From NCBI RefSeq assembly GCF_003058085.1, contig NZ_QBUD01000005.1, positions 1 to 64,000 of the forward strand: DNA of 64,000 nt. The letters run 5' to 3'. The stretch is from Yoonia sediminilitoris. Its GTDB lineage: Bacteria > Pseudomonadota > Alphaproteobacteria > Rhodobacterales > Rhodobacteraceae. A program made the translations under genes and the position numbers. Within the stretch, counting starts at the first letter, position 1. Every line of letters begins with the position of its first letter. Below, one piece after another: positions 17,753 through 27,548 of the stretch. The notes beneath the pieces are model-generated. The model saw only the letters and a program-made list of their open reading frames with translations, searched no databases and was not told the DNA's origin.

Positions 17753-19489
17753 TTAGACCGGCAGGCCGACCACGAACCGCGCGCCAAGCGGTTCAGACGT
17801 GGCATCGGCATCGGTTGGACGGATGTTTTCTGCCCAGATAACACCCCCATGCGCTTCCACAATCTGCTTGGAAATCGCAAGGCCAAGTCCCGAGTTGTTA
17901 CCAAACTGTCCTTCGGGGCGCTCGGAATAGAACCGCTGGAAAATCTTGGTCAGTGCCTCATCAGGGATCCCGGGGCCTGTGTCCTCGACCACGACCAACA
18001 CACGGTCCTGACGGCGGCGGGTCCAGACCCTGATCGCATCGCCTTCTTGGCAAAAAGACACTGCGTTGGATATCAGGTTGACAAAGACCTGCGCCAGACG
18101 CCCTTCAAGCCCCTGCACATACATTGGCTCATCCGGCATGTCGGCAATGAAATCAATGCCCCTGTCTGTCGCGTCCTTGCTGAGGAACTCGATGATATTG
18201 CGCAGCATTTGCAGCAGATCGAAGGTTTCCTCTTCTTCCTTGACCAATTCGCTATCAAGCCGCGAGGCGTTCGAGATATCGCTGACCAGCCGGTCCAGCC
18301 GTTTGACATCATGTTCAATCACCACAAGCAGCTTTTCGCGCTGGTCATCACGCTTGGCCACACGCATCGTCCCCACAGCAGAGCGTAGCGACGCAAGCGG
18401 GTTCTTAATCTCGTGCGCCACATCGGCGGCAAACTGTTCGTTGCCTTCGATCCGTTCGTAAAGAGCCGAGACCATGCCGCGCAACGCGCCCGACAGACGG
18501 CCAATTTCATCTGGGCGATGTGTCAGATCAGGGATGCGGACACGCACCGGCGACATGCGGCGCGCATTCTTTTCGTGGCTTGTCTCGGCGGCGGCCGCCA
18601 GATCCGCCAGCGGGTTCGCGATCGTCGAAGCCAGAACAAGGCTCAGGCCGATGCTGACCATGATACCCACCAGGAACAGACGCAGGACAAGTTCGCGCTC
18701 TTTGCGGGTCAGGCTGTCCACCTCGCCCGCAGCAGTGATGACAGCAATCACACCAATGGTTTCATCAGCGCGCGTGATGGGGGTTGTGACGATGAAACTC
18801 GTTATCCCGCCGATTGAAGTCGCTTCCAGCAAAGTGCCCTTTTCGACCGACCGCGCAACGTTACGCTGGGCCAGTTCAATCAGCCGCTGTTCGGCGGTGA
18901 TCGCGTCTTCATTGCCCATGAAGAGCGTGAAAAAGCTGTTCCATATACTGCCGAAGAAATCCGTGACAAACGTGCCGCCGGTCGATTGCACCAGTGCGGC
19001 AATTTCATTGGCACCCAGACTGCCGGTAGCCTTGGCCACAAGCGTGGCATCGGGCGAAAAGACCGAAACTTCGACACCGCCGCGCAGGTTCAGACCGCCA
19101 AGCGTTTCGGTGGGGTTTATGCCATCCGCTGTCACCAGATTGACCGGCGCAAGTTTGGGCAGTTGCGCTTCGAACACGTTGGCGATGAGTTGGGCTTCGT
19201 TCACGACGCCCTTGGCGCGCTGAAAAGCAAGGTTGTCGCGGGACGGGTTCAGATAAAGCACACCGGCAATCAGCAGGATCAGGGCAATCAAGTTGAAAAT
19301 TACGATCTTGCGTGCAATCGGCGACCCGCTCAGAGAAAATATCCCGCGGGACGCAACCGGCGCAGAGTCATCGTCGTTGGATTGCTGATCGGAAGAGAGC
19401 CAGTCGTCGCCCAGTGAAACATCGGGCTCGCGCGCAGCCGCACGCACTGACTTCAGATCGCGTACGTCAACCTTGGGGGCGGCATTCAT
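17753..19489 (-). CDS. chvG: Sensor histidine kinase ChvG (ExoS-like)
   Basis: 578 aa. Membrane sensor of the ChvG-ChvI system, which in relatives responds to acid and envelope signals. It has a cytoplasmic N-terminus, a TM helix at about 58-78 (IVIFNLIALILLIAGVLYL), a periplasmic stimulus-sensing domain, a second TM around 270-290, HAMP, the H-box ADVAHEIKNPLASL, and N, G1 and G2 boxes (NLISNAVSF, VEDTGPGIPDEA, GLGLAIS). The chvI stop is four bases upstream of its start. The domain order matches ChvG fully. Confidence 0.94.
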   Translation of the reverse strand: MNAAPKVDVRDLKSVRAAAREPDVSLGDDWLSSDQQSNDDDSAPVASRGIFSLSGSPIARKIVIFNLIALILLIAGVLYLNPSRDNLAFQRAKGVVNEAQLIANVFEAQLPKLAPVNLVTADGINPTETLGGLNLRGGVEVSVFSPDATLVAKATGSLGANEIAALVQSTGGTFVTDFFGSIWNSFFTLFMGNEDAITAEQRLIELAQRNVARSVEKGTLLEATSIGGITSFIVTTPITRADETIGVIAVITAAGEVDSLTRKERELVLRLFLVGIMVSIGLSLVLASTIANPLADLAAAAETSHEKNARRMSPVRVRIPDLTHRPDEIGRLSGALRGMVSALYERIEGNEQFAADVAHEIKNPLASLRSAVGTMRVAKRDDQREKLLVVIEHDVKRLDRLVSDISNASRLDSELVKEEEETFDLLQMLRNIIEFLSKDATDRGIDFIADMPDEPMYVQGLEGRLAQVFVNLISNAVSFCQEGDAIRVWTRRRQDRVLVVVEDTGPGIPDEALTKIFQRFYSERPEGQFGNNSGLGLAISKQIVEAHGGVIWAENIRPTDADATSEPLGARFVVGLPV

Positions 19490-19492
19490 GCC

Positions 19493-20194
19493 TTACTCTT
19501 CGTTGTAGCGGTACCCGATTCCATAAAGTGTCTCGATCGCAGAAAACTCGTTATCAGTATTACGCATCTTCTTGCGCAAACGTTTAATATGGCTGTCGAT
19601 TGTCCGGTCATCCACATAAACCTGATCATCGTAGGCCACATCCATCAACTGATCCCGGCTTTTTACAAATCCCGGACGCTGTGCCAAGGCCTGCAACAGC
19701 AAAAACTCGGTCACGGTCAAGGAAACGTCCTGCCCTTTCCATTTCACCGCGTGGCGCAGCGGATCCATGACAAGCTCTCCGCGGATCATGACCTTGGTCT
19801 CTTCGGTCTCTTCGATCTCTTCACCAGCAAGGGCGTCCTGACGGCGCAAGAGTGCGCGGATCCGTTCAACCAGTAACCGCTGCGAGAATGGTTTTTTGAC
19901 GTAATCATCGGCCCCCATGCGCAGTCCCAGCACTTCGTCGATCTCGTCGTCCTTCGAGGTCAGAAAGATCACCGGCATCGCTGATTTCTGCCGCACCCGC
20001 TGGAGCAGGTCCATACCGTCCATGCGTGGCATCTTGATGTCGAATACCGCCATGTCGGGCATCCGCTTGTTGAACGCATCCAACGCCGCCTGACCATCGT
20101 TGTAGGTTTCGACCTCGAAACCTTCGGCTTCAAGTGTCATTGCCACTGACGTCAGGATATTCCGGTCATCATCGACCAATGCTATTCTCGACAT
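19493..20194 (-). CDS. chvI: Response regulator ChvI (OmpR family)
   Basis: 233 aa. The receiver domain has [12 protein letters not shown], the phospho-acceptor Asp52 in [12 protein letters not shown], and Lys in [10 protein letters not shown]. The C-terminal winged helix ends [14 protein letters not shown] and YGIGYRYN, the OmpR pattern. It is the first gene of the chvI-chvG-hprK-rapZ-EIIA-HPr chain and divergent from pckA, a known target type of ChvI in alphaproteobacteria. Confidence 0.95.
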   Translation of the reverse strand: MSRIALVDDDRNILTSVAMTLEAEGFEVETYNDGQAALDAFNKRMPDMAVFDIKMPRMDGMDLLQRVRQKSAMPVIFLTSKDDEIDEVLGLRMGADDYVKKPFSQRLLVERIRALLRRQDALAGEEIEETEETKVMIRGELVMDPLRHAVKWKGQDVSLTVTEFLLLQALAQRPGFVKSRDQLMDVAYDDQVYVDDRTIDSHIKRLRKKMRNTDNEFSAIETLYGIGYRYNEE

Positions 20195-20361
20195 GGGTTG
20201 CCCCCCTCATCTTATTAGAGTCTTTTTACTTCTTTAACTATTCGACTGTTTATCATGCCGAATCAATGCCTAACTCTAACCGAGAGGCATTCCCGCCTAA
20301 AATGCTTCAATTTTGCCAGTCCAGGACATCAAAAGCGGTTGGACGGACCTGGGCAAGGAAA

Positions 20362-20394
20362 TGGTTGCGCTAACACCAAATTGGTTGCGCTAAC
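20362..20394. promoter_or_regulatory. Two direct copies of a LacI-like operator upstream of pckA
   Basis: TGGTTGCGCTAAC occurs exactly at 20362-20374 and again at 20382-20394, a 20-base period that puts both on the same face of the helix. Each copy is an imperfect palindrome around central GCGC, the layout of LacI-family operators. The second copy ends 92 bases before the pckA ATG. In Sinorhizobium the LacI-type PckR controls pckA, so a similar regulator is a reasonable guess. Confidence 0.5.
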
Positions 20395-20486
20395 TATGCA
20401 AACAACACTATCCGCCCTTCGAAACATGATGCTAATGATAATATGTTGCTAGGCCGTTCCGGCCAGTCATTCAAAGGAGCGAACCC

Positions 20487-22085
20487 ATGGACCAAGGTAA
20501 GGTCAACCCCACGATGAAACTTGAAGATCAAGGCATCACAGGGCTGGGTTATGTGTATTACAACCGTTCGGAGGATGAATTGCACGCCGCCGCCGTTGAA
20601 GCAGGTGAAGGTGTCACGGGCAAAGGCGGCACGTTTCTTGTGACCACGGGAAAACATACCGGCAGGTCCCCGAAAGACAAGTTTGTGGTGCGCACCCCTT
20701 CGGTCGAGAATACGATCTGGTGGGAAAACAACCCGCCGATGGACCCGGAAAAGTTCGACTCTTTGTATGCCGACATGCTCGCGCACATGAAGGGCGGAAC
20801 CTACAATGTGCAGGATCTTTTCGGCGGCGCGGACCCGGCGCACCGCCTGGACGTGCGGGTCGTGACCGAACTTGCATGGCACGGCCTTTTCATACGGCAT
20901 TTGCTGCGTCGTCCCGAGGCGGCAGAACTGGAAACATTCAACCCGGACTTCACGATCATCAACTGCCCGACCTTCAAGGCCGACCCTGAAAAGCACGGCT
21001 GCCGCTCGGAAACAGTGATCGCCCTGAACATGGATGCCAAGCTGATCCTGATCGGCGGCACCGAATATGCCGGTGAAAACAAGAAATCTGTCTTCACCCT
21101 GTTGAATTACCTGCTGCCCGAAAAAGGCATCATGCCGATGCATTGTTCAGCCAACCACGCACCAGGCAACCCCGTCGATACGGCTGTGTTCTTCGGCTTG
21201 TCCGGGACGGGCAAAACGACATTGTCCGCTGATCCAGAGCGCGTGCTGATCGGCGACGATGAACATGGCTGGTCTGATCGCGGCATCTTCAACTTTGAAG
21301 GTGGCTGTTATGCGAAAACAATCAACCTGAGCGCCGAGGCCGAACCGGAAATCTTTGCGACCTGCTCCATGCCCAATACGGTCATCGAAAACATGGTCTT
21401 TGATCCCGATACGATGGAACTGGACTTCGAAGATGACAGCCTGACAGCGAATATGCGCTGCGCCTATCCGCTGAATTACATCTCCAACGCGTCTGATACG
21501 GCACTTGGCGGACACCCCAAGAATATCATCATGCTGACCTGTGACGCATTCGGGGTTCTGCCTCCAATCTCGCGTCTGACACCGGCCCAGGCGATGTATC
21601 ACTTCCTGTCCGGCTTTACCTCCAAGGTGGCTGGCACCGAACGGGGCGTGACGGAACCAGAGCCCACATTCTCGACCTGCTTCGGCGCCCCCTTCATGCC
21701 ACGCCGTCCCGAGGTGTATGGCGATCTGCTGCGCAGCAAGATCGCAAACCACGGGGCCTCATGCTGGCTGGTGAACACCGGCTGGACCGGTGGCGCATAC
21801 GGGACAGGTAGCCGGATGCCGATTAAAGCAACACGCGCCCTGCTGAGTGCCGCACTTGACGGATCACTGAGCGAAAGCAGTTTCCGCAAGGACCCTTACT
21901 TCGGCTTTGATGTGCCGGTCGAGGTTGCCGGCGTCGACAAGACCTTGCTGAACCCGCGCGACACATGGGCTGACAAGGCTGCCTACGACGCGCAAGCCAA
22001 AAAGCTGGTCACGATGTTCAGTGACAATTTCGAGAAATACGTCCCCTATATTGACGAAGATGTCAAAGCCGCAGCCATCGGTTGA
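20487..22085 (+). CDS. pckA: Phosphoenolpyruvate carboxykinase (ATP)
   Basis: 532 aa. It converts oxaloacetate and ATP to PEP, CO2 and ADP, the first step of gluconeogenesis from C4 acids. The kinase-1a P-loop is [27 protein letters not shown] and [20 protein letters not shown] (metal and kinase-2 sites) are present, as is the C-terminal [17 protein letters not shown] precedes the ATG. The divergent upstream region carries the tandem operator, and ChvI is encoded next door. Confidence 0.97.
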   Translation: MDQGKVNPTMKLEDQGITGLGYVYYNRSEDELHAAAVEAGEGVTGKGGTFLVTTGKHTGRSPKDKFVVRTPSVENTIWWENNPPMDPEKFDSLYADMLAHMKGGTYNVQDLFGGADPAHRLDVRVVTELAWHGLFIRHLLRRPEAAELETFNPDFTIINCPTFKADPEKHGCRSETVIALNMDAKLILIGGTEYAGENKKSVFTLLNYLLPEKGIMPMHCSANHAPGNPVDTAVFFGLSGTGKTTLSADPERVLIGDDEHGWSDRGIFNFEGGCYAKTINLSAEAEPEIFATCSMPNTVIENMVFDPDTMELDFEDDSLTANMRCAYPLNYISNASDTALGGHPKNIIMLTCDAFGVLPPISRLTPAQAMYHFLSGFTSKVAGTERGVTEPEPTFSTCFGAPFMPRRPEVYGDLLRSKIANHGASCWLVNTGWTGGAYGTGSRMPIKATRALLSAALDGSLSESSFRKDPYFGFDVPVEVAGVDKTLLNPRDTWADKAAYDAQAKKLVTMFSDNFEKYVPYIDEDVKAAAIG

Positions 22086-22101
22086 TAGGGCTTCAAAGTG
22101 G

Positions 22102-22124
22102 GGTGGATCAAGATCCACCTTACG
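22102..22124. repeat. Intergenic palindromic repeat, copy 2
   Basis: GGTGGATC-AA-GATCCACC followed by TTACG. It has the same architecture as the copy at 10854 (8-bp arms, AA centre, TTACG tail) with compensatory changes in the arms. It follows the pckA stop by 16 bases. Confidence 0.6.
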
Positions 22125-22223
22125 ACCACAAGGCTGTCGCGCGGAAGGCTTGCTTTCGCGCAATGCGTCTGATGAGGGCCGGTTGCACTCGACATTGTGC
22201 TTGCAGGCTTTAGCTTGGGGCAC

Positions 22224-22763
22224 ATGAAACCTATCATTGCCCTGCTTGTCTGCCTGCCCTCAGTGCTGTTGTCCGAAACGCTTTCTGAAGATAGAATAAG
22301 TGACCAGATTGCCAGTTTCGAGGCCGGGATCATCTGCGCCCCGGAACCTGTCGGCAGCACACCGGCCCCCGGCACCGTCGCGGGCACGACCCATGTGATA
22401 GATGTGGACCCTCCTTTTGTCTCAACAAACCGCAGGGTCCCTGCCGTTATCGGCATCGGCTTCGGGGTCAAGGCAATGGCACGTGATCCCGCAGGACTTC
22501 AGGGGGTGACAATATTGGTGACACATCCCCCGATGGGCAAGGACCGGGTTGAAGAGCAAAATTTCGGGAGCAAAATCAGCGGGAGCGCCCCTTCAGTGAC
22601 ATTTTACCAATTCGATGCACCCTACGAAAGGGTCTACGGGACATGGAACATGACGGCGATAAAAAATGGAGAACAAATTTACAGCGCCGACTTCGAAGTC
22701 GTCCCGGCCAGTCAAGTGCTGGAACTGGCCAGCGTCTGTGGCTTTGAGGCCTTGCTGTCGTAG
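22224..22763 (+). CDS. DUF3859 family exported protein
   Basis: 179 aa. The N-terminus MKPIIALLVCLPSVLLSETL is a signal peptide. The mature part is a small beta-rich domain with FVSTNRRVPAVIGIGFGVKA, VTFYQFDAPYERVYGTWNMT and a C-terminal VPASQVLELASVCG, which I recognise as DUF3859. I chose ATG 22224 because the signal peptide then starts properly; an in-frame start at 22197 adds nine residues. It is probably periplasmic; function unknown. Confidence 0.75.
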   Translation: MKPIIALLVCLPSVLLSETLSEDRISDQIASFEAGIICAPEPVGSTPAPGTVAGTTHVIDVDPPFVSTNRRVPAVIGIGFGVKAMARDPAGLQGVTILVTHPPMGKDRVEEQNFGSKISGSAPSVTFYQFDAPYERVYGTWNMTAIKNGEQIYSADFEVVPASQVLELASVCGFEALLS

Positions 22764-22780
22764 CGGAGCAGCGGCCAAAC

Positions 22781-22803
22781 CGTAAGATGGGCTTTAACCC
22801 ATC
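22781..22803. repeat. Intergenic palindromic repeat, copy 3 (inverted)
   Basis: CGTAA-GATGGGCT-TT-AACCCATC, the reverse orientation of the copies at 10854 and 22102, with one mismatch in the arms. It covers the last codons of the TSUP permease pseudogene. Confidence 0.55.
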
Positions 22804-23561
22804 ATCCCCCGCCGCAGAAGATTCAAACCCGCAATCAAAAGGACGATCAATGTGACCTGACGAAAGACCTGTTGATTTATGCGGTCCTGCACGCGAAACC
22901 CTACCGCCATTCCCGCCGACGCAGGCACAACCATACCGGCAGAAAGCAGCCAGGTCTCTGCCCGCATCACGCCCGAATGCGAATGCGCACCAAACAGGGC
23001 AACCGTCCCAAGCCCGTAAATCGCTCCCTGTACCCGCATCTGATCCGCTTTTGGAAGTATTCACAGCCATCAGGTAGGCCACGGTGGGCGGACCCCACAC
23101 GCCCGATACCCCCCATGAAACTCGCAAGACTGCCCACCGCGGCTTCAAGCCGCAGTGGCTTTTTTGCTGAGCGGGGGGGCGCCTCCCGGCGATTTGCATC
23201 ACCGTAAATAGTGTTAAAATAACGCCTGGAAACAAATATAGCAGCGACTGGGGAATGGTGCGCACCAATTGTGCGCTCAGAATCAGGACAAACAAACAAG
23301 TCACAAGATAGACCCGTTACTCCATCACGGAACGCCAGCTGCGACCACACCTTGCCGCATCACCTGCCAAATGTTGCTTGAAAGTGTTGGCAGGATCAAA
23401 TCGGCCAAGGCGATCTCCGGGGACAAAAACATGCTCAGCCCCGAAATCAGGATCATCGGCATGGCAAAACCGACGGTCCCCTTCACGACACCCCCAAGGA
23501 AGGCTAAAGCTGCAGGGGCGCAAAGAAACCCGGGCGATATTAGCTGAAAAAGCTGGTCCAT
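22794..23561 (-). pseudogene. Sulfite exporter TauE/SafE (TSUP) permease, broken by frameshifts and a stop
   Basis: The start at 23561 gives a normal TSUP N-terminus (LAFLGGVVKGTVGFAMPMIL). Near 23326 the frame is lost: the expected AWRSVME is in another frame and is followed directly by TAA. Membrane-protein sequence resumes as CLFVLILSAQLVRTIPQSLL and shifts again around GSLASFMGG and GVSGVWGPPTVAYLMAVNT. It ends in a third frame with MRVQGAIYGLGTVALFGAHS and a stop at 22794. At least three frameshifts plus a stop make this a decayed gene for an anion (sulfite/organosulfonate) permease. Confidence 0.85.
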
Positions 23562-23708
23562 TGCCTGATCCCTTTCAGCGCATATTGATGCCTTGCACTC
23601 GAAATATCTTCGCGACACTTTTGTTCATAAAAAAACCTTTTACGGCATTATTATTGCGCTGCACCTGCAAAGCAGATATCTCTGCATCTGCATAAAAGAG
23701 GAATCGAC

Positions 23709-25394
23709 ATGGCACACGACGGACAGGACATGAGCATGCAACAGAATCCAATTCTGGATGATCTTCTGGGCCTGACTGCAGATGCACTGCCAGCGGTGAA
23801 TGCTGTTCTTGCGGCAGCGAAATCTGCGGTGAAGTCCATTGTCAGCGACGAAAACCGCATTTCAGGACAGTTGATCGAGGCAAACCAGACCGCTGCGCAC
23901 GGGTTTGCGTGGCTTGCGACCTATGCGCAGGCACTTGAGCAGATGCATAATTGGGCTCGCAAACTGAACAGCATGGGCCGATTCGGAGAGGTCGAAAAAC
24001 TCATCCTTCAAATCACGTTCGGCGAATATCTTTGGCAAATCCATGGCGGCATCCAGATGAACCAAGGCGAAATCATTCGCCTACAGGACATTGGCGTGCC
24101 CGCAGGTGATCAGTCCGCCTTCCTGACCTCAACTGTCACAACCCTCACCCAGAACGGTAATACGCAGGCCGCGCGTACACGACTGGTTGAACTGATGCAG
24201 GAACAATCCGCAAATGTCACGGTAGGCGCGTCCGGGCTGGATGATGAGCTTGAAATGATCCGCGAACAGTTCCGCCGTTTCAGTGTCGAAAAGGTTGAAC
24301 CCTACGCACATGAATGGCACCTCAAAGACGAACTGATCCCCATGGAGGTCATCGATGAAATGGCCGAATTGGGCGTCTTCGGCTTGACCATTCCCGAAGA
24401 ATACGGTGGATTCGGGCTGTCGAAAGCCTCCATGTGCGTCGTGTCAGAGGAATTGTCCCGCGGGTATATCGGGGTCGGCTCGCTGGGGACGCGATCGGAA
24501 ATCGCAGCCGAACTCATTCTTTGCGGCGGCACGGACGCACAAAAAGAAAAATGGCTGCCCGGCCTGGCCAGCGCCGAAATCCTGCCCACCGCCGTGTTTA
24601 CCGAACCAAACACCGGGTCCGATCTGGGGGCCTTGCGGACCCGCGCGCGCAAGGATGGTGAAGACTGGATCATCACAGGCAACAAAACTTGGATCACCCA
24701 TGCGGCCCGTACCCATGTCATGACGGTTTTGGCCCGCACCGTGGCAGACACAGACAATTACAAGGGGCTGTCCATGTTCCTTGCAGAAAAGACGCCAGGC
24801 ACAGACGAACAGCCCTTTGTCGACCCCGGTATTTCCGGCGGCGAGATTGAAGTGCTGGGCTATCGCGGCATGAAGGAATACACGCTGAACTTTGACGATT
24901 TCAAAGTGAAAGGCGAAAACCTGCTGGGCGCAACCGAAGGTCAGGGCTTCAAGCAATTGATGCAGACCTTTGAATCCGCCCGCATCCAGACTGCCGCCCG
25001 CGCCGTCGGGGTGGCGCAATCAGCGCTGGACGAAGGGATGCGCTACGCGCAAGACCGCAAGCAGTTTGGCAAGGCCCTGATCGACTTTCCGCGGGTCTCT
25101 GGCAAACTGGCAATGATGGCGGTTGAAATCATGGTCGCACGTCAACTGACCTATTTCAGCGCCCACGAGAAAGACAACGACCGGCGTTGTGATCTGGAGG
25201 CCGGGATGGCCAAACTGCACGCCGCGCGCGTGGCTTGGGCCTGCGCCGATAACGCGCTGCAAATCCACGGCGGGAACGGGTTCGCGCTGGAATACAAGAT
25301 CAGCCGGATATTGTGTGACGCGCGGATCCTGAACATCTTTGAAGGGGCTGCTGAAATTCAGGCGCAGGTCATTGCGCGTCGCCTGCTCGACTGA
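23709..25394 (+). CDS. mcd: (2S)-Methylsuccinyl-CoA dehydrogenase
   Basis: 561 aa, against about 380-400 for common acyl-CoA dehydrogenases. The extra N-terminal helical domain (about residues 1-170) is characteristic of Mcd, which oxidises methylsuccinyl-CoA to mesaconyl-CoA in the ethylmalonyl-CoA pathway. The core has [36 protein letters not shown], and [20 protein letters not shown] with the flavin-binding block. Electrons would go to EtfAB. AAGAGGA precedes the ATG. Its 3' end overlaps recO convergently by 26 bases. Confidence 0.88.
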   Translation: MAHDGQDMSMQQNPILDDLLGLTADALPAVNAVLAAAKSAVKSIVSDENRISGQLIEANQTAAHGFAWLATYAQALEQMHNWARKLNSMGRFGEVEKLILQITFGEYLWQIHGGIQMNQGEIIRLQDIGVPAGDQSAFLTSTVTTLTQNGNTQAARTRLVELMQEQSANVTVGASGLDDELEMIREQFRRFSVEKVEPYAHEWHLKDELIPMEVIDEMAELGVFGLTIPEEYGGFGLSKASMCVVSEELSRGYIGVGSLGTRSEIAAELILCGGTDAQKEKWLPGLASAEILPTAVFTEPNTGSDLGALRTRARKDGEDWIITGNKTWITHAARTHVMTVLARTVADTDNYKGLSMFLAEKTPGTDEQPFVDPGISGGEIEVLGYRGMKEYTLNFDDFKVKGENLLGATEGQGFKQLMQTFESARIQTAARAVGVAQSALDEGMRYAQDRKQFGKALIDFPRVSGKLAMMAVEIMVARQLTYFSAHEKDNDRRCDLEAGMAKLHAARVAWACADNALQIHGGNGFALEYKISRILCDARILNIFEGAAEIQAQVIARRLLD

Positions 25395-26106
25395 TGGCAT
25401 CCAAGAGCCGCCCCCGCGCTGCGGGCATGGGACGGTCGCCCAGACTGCGCATGAGCCTGTGTTCAATGAAATAGCCTGTCGTTTTCAAGGCAGTTAGAAT
25501 ATCTGCTGTGTTGGCATCACCCTTGCCCGCCAAAACAGGCGGCAGGGGCAACATGCGCTCTACCCATTCGCCTGCCGCCTCCCGGCTGACAGCCCGCCCT
25601 GACTTGGGTGAGACATAGATCAGGTCTTGGTTGACGCCCCGCACCGCACAGCGCGACAGATCCATCCCGAACCCCATTTCATCCAGCAAGGCCTGCTCCC
25701 ACCGCAAATAGGCCAACGGCCAAACGTCGCCTTGCCCCAGCAAATCCAGCAGACTGATTGTGCGTTGATAAAGCGGTACATGCGCCTCGCGCTCTGGCAG
25801 CACATGCGCAAGGATGGCACAAACGGCATTGAGACCGGCAAGCGACAGCCGGTCCCGCATTGCCACTGCGGTGCGACTGCGCAGCGGTTCAACTGCAAAG
25901 GTCCCCAGATGGCTTTCCAGCCGTGCCTTCCATGTCAGCGAGACCTGCGCACCTGGCTGCAACGCAGGGCTGCGTTTGCGGCTATTCCCGCCGCGAACTA
26001 CCCCCGCATGGCGACCATGTTGCGCGCAAAAGACTTCGATAATCACCGAAGTTTCACCAAACGGGCGGCTGGCCAGAATAGCACCTTCGTCGGTCCAATC
26101 GATCAT
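25369..26106 (-). CDS. recO: DNA repair protein RecO
   Basis: 245 aa. RecO anneals ssDNA and loads RecA with RecR in gap repair. The N-terminal OB-fold starts [20 protein letters not shown], and [20 protein letters not shown] is the classic RecO block. A helical C-terminal domain with [12 protein letters not shown] follows; it lacks the full zinc-finger cysteines of some homologues. I chose ATG 26106 over the upstream 26142 since the OB-fold begins there. It is last in the era-rnc-lepB gene run. Confidence 0.92.
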   Translation of the reverse strand: MIDWTDEGAILASRPFGETSVIIEVFCAQHGRHAGVVRGGNSRKRSPALQPGAQVSLTWKARLESHLGTFAVEPLRSRTAVAMRDRLSLAGLNAVCAILAHVLPEREAHVPLYQRTISLLDLLGQGDVWPLAYLRWEQALLDEMGFGMDLSRCAVRGVNQDLIYVSPKSGRAVSREAAGEWVERMLPLPPVLAGKGDANTADILTALKTTGYFIEHRLMRSLGDRPMPAARGRLLDAISRAGDAQ

Positions 26107-26161
26107 GGGCTCAATATCATCGCAAAATAGCCATCTGTGCAACGTACATCAGTTTGCGGAT

Positions 26162-26310
26162 GCCTCCGGCGGGGATATTTTTCGGCCATAAGAAGAGGGG
26201 GGATGCGCTAAAAAGATCAAGCATTGTCGGTAAAAAGATCAAGCATTGTCGGTCGCTCATCGTCGCTGTGCCCATCGCTTCTTATGGCCAGAAATATCCC
26301 CGCCGGAGGC
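26162..26310. repeat. Long interrupted inverted repeat between DUF1491 and recO
   Basis: The left arm 26162-26195 and right arm 26278-26310 are near-perfect reverse complements (33-34 bases, one indel/mismatch region). The arm starts GCCTCCGGCGGGGATATTT and continues through GGCCATAAGAAG. The arms enclose about 82 bases that include a tandem duplication. The arm sequence resembles a motif I recall at many gene ends in Rhodobacterales genomes. It may act as a terminator or mRNA-stabilising fold. Confidence 0.75.
26209..26252. repeat. 22-bp tandem duplication inside the inverted repeat
   Basis: The unit TAAAAAGATCAAGCATTGTC plus GG occurs twice in exact succession (26209-26230 and 26231-26252). 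It lies in the loop of the long inverted repeat. A recent slippage duplication is the simplest explanation. Confidence 0.85.
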
Positions 26311-26319
26311 AAAAAAACC

Positions 26320-26646
26320 TCATTCAAGCCCCGGTTCGTTCAAAAGGTGCCGCCCTTGTTTGTCCTCGACCTCGATCACCCAAAGGTCGGGGTCAAAGCT
26401 GCGTTGTTTGCTGATCGACGCATCGATATCCGGTTCTGGCCCTTCGGTCAGCACCATCCACTGGCGTTCGCCTGTGCTCAGATCAAAACTGCGCTGAAAA
26501 CATCGCGCCATCCCGTCCAGGGTGTTCAGTTTCACCAGAACGGCCCCTGCCGTTGCGTCACCGCGGCTGACGACAAAGGCCGGGATATTCTGAAGCCTCA
26601 GCCGGGTCAAATAGGCCGACACCCATATGTCGGCGGTCAGTTTCAC
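26320..26646 (-). CDS. DUF1491 family protein
   Basis: 108 aa, a full-length member of a small alphaproteobacterial family of unknown function. It begins [20 protein letters not shown] and continues PAFVVSRGDATAGAVLVKLN, with an acidic end (FDPDLWVIEVEDKQGRHLL). No catalytic motif is visible. Its start overlaps the era stop by four bases, so it is part of the lepB-rnc-era transcription unit. Confidence 0.85.
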   Translation of the reverse strand: MKLTADIWVSAYLTRLRLQNIPAFVVSRGDATAGAVLVKLNTLDGMARCFQRSFDLSTGERQWMVLTEGPEPDIDASISKQRSFDPDLWVIEVEDKQGRHLLNEPGLE

Positions 26647-27548
26647 GAATTGCCGTCTTTGAAATCAAGGCCCATTTCAGAGTACCGCTCTGATTCCTCC
26701 AGCCAGTTTGGCCTGACTTTCACCTTGAGAAACAAATGCACGCGGCGGCCAAGGAATTCTTCCAATTCAAGCCGTGCCGCTGTGCTGACGCCCTTGACGG
26801 TCTCTCCACCTTTGCCCAGCACGATGCCTTTGTGCCCGTCGCGGGCGACATAGATCAATTGATCAATGCGCACCGATCCATCTGGGCGGTCTTCCCAATT
26901 CTCGGTCTCGACGGTCAACTCATACGGCAATTCCTGATGCAGGCGCAGCGTCAGCTTTTCGCGGGTCATTTCGGCCGCAATCATGCGCAGCGGCAAATCC
27001 GCAATCTGATCCTCGGGGTACAGATACGGCCCTTCGGGGACTTGTGCGACCAGCCAGTCGCGCAAAACGTCGCAGCCATGCCCACGTTCGGCCGAGATCA
27101 TAAAGGTTTCGGCGAATGGATAAGCATCATTCATGTCCTTGGTCAGCGCCAAAAGCACTTCGGATTTCACTTTGTCGATCTTGTTGATCGCCAACGCTAT
27201 CGGCGCTTGTCCTGCCCGTTCGGCAAGCGCCTCCAGAATGGCCTTCACCCCATCTGTCATGCCGCGGTGCGCCTCTATCATCAAGACGACCACATCTGCA
27301 TCAGCGGCCCCGCCCCATGCGGCGGCGACCATGGCGCGATCCAACCGCCTACGGGGTTTGAACAGGCCCGGTGTATCGACAAAGATCAGTTGCGCATCGC
27401 CGGCCATCGCCACGCCGCGAATGCGCGCCCGCGTGGTTTGCACCTTATGCGTCACAATCGACACTTTCGCGCCGACCATGTGGTTGAGAAGGGTCGATTT
27501 CCCTGCGTTCGGTTCTCCGATCAAGGCAACGAATCCAGCTTTGGTCAT
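26643..27548 (-). CDS. era: GTPase Era
   Basis: 301 aa. Era binds the 3' end of 16S rRNA and assists 30S assembly. G1 is [20 protein letters not shown]3 is [11 protein letters not shown]4 is NKIDKVKSE. The C-terminal KH domain carries [18 protein letters not shown], where the family has the RNA-binding GxxG loop. It overlaps rnc upstream and DUF1491 downstream by four bases each. Confidence 0.97.
   Translation of the reverse strand: MTKAGFVALIGEPNAGKSTLLNHMVGAKVSIVTHKVQTTRARIRGVAMAGDAQLIFVDTPGLFKPRRRLDRAMVAAAWGGAADADVVVLMIEAHRGMTDGVKAILEALAERAGQAPIALAINKIDKVKSEVLLALTKDMNDAYPFAETFMISAERGHGCDVLRDWLVAQVPEGPYLYPEDQIADLPLRMIAAEMTREKLTLRLHQELPYELTVETENWEDRPDGSVRIDQLIYVARDGHKGIVLGKGGETVKGVSTAARLELEEFLGRRVHLFLKVKVRPNWLEESERYSEMGLDFKDGNS

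Noticed and set aside
20134-20373. Open frame in the chvI-pckA intergenic region
   Set aside because: It starts inside chvI on the opposite strand and overlaps the promoter region; no homology or ribosome site.
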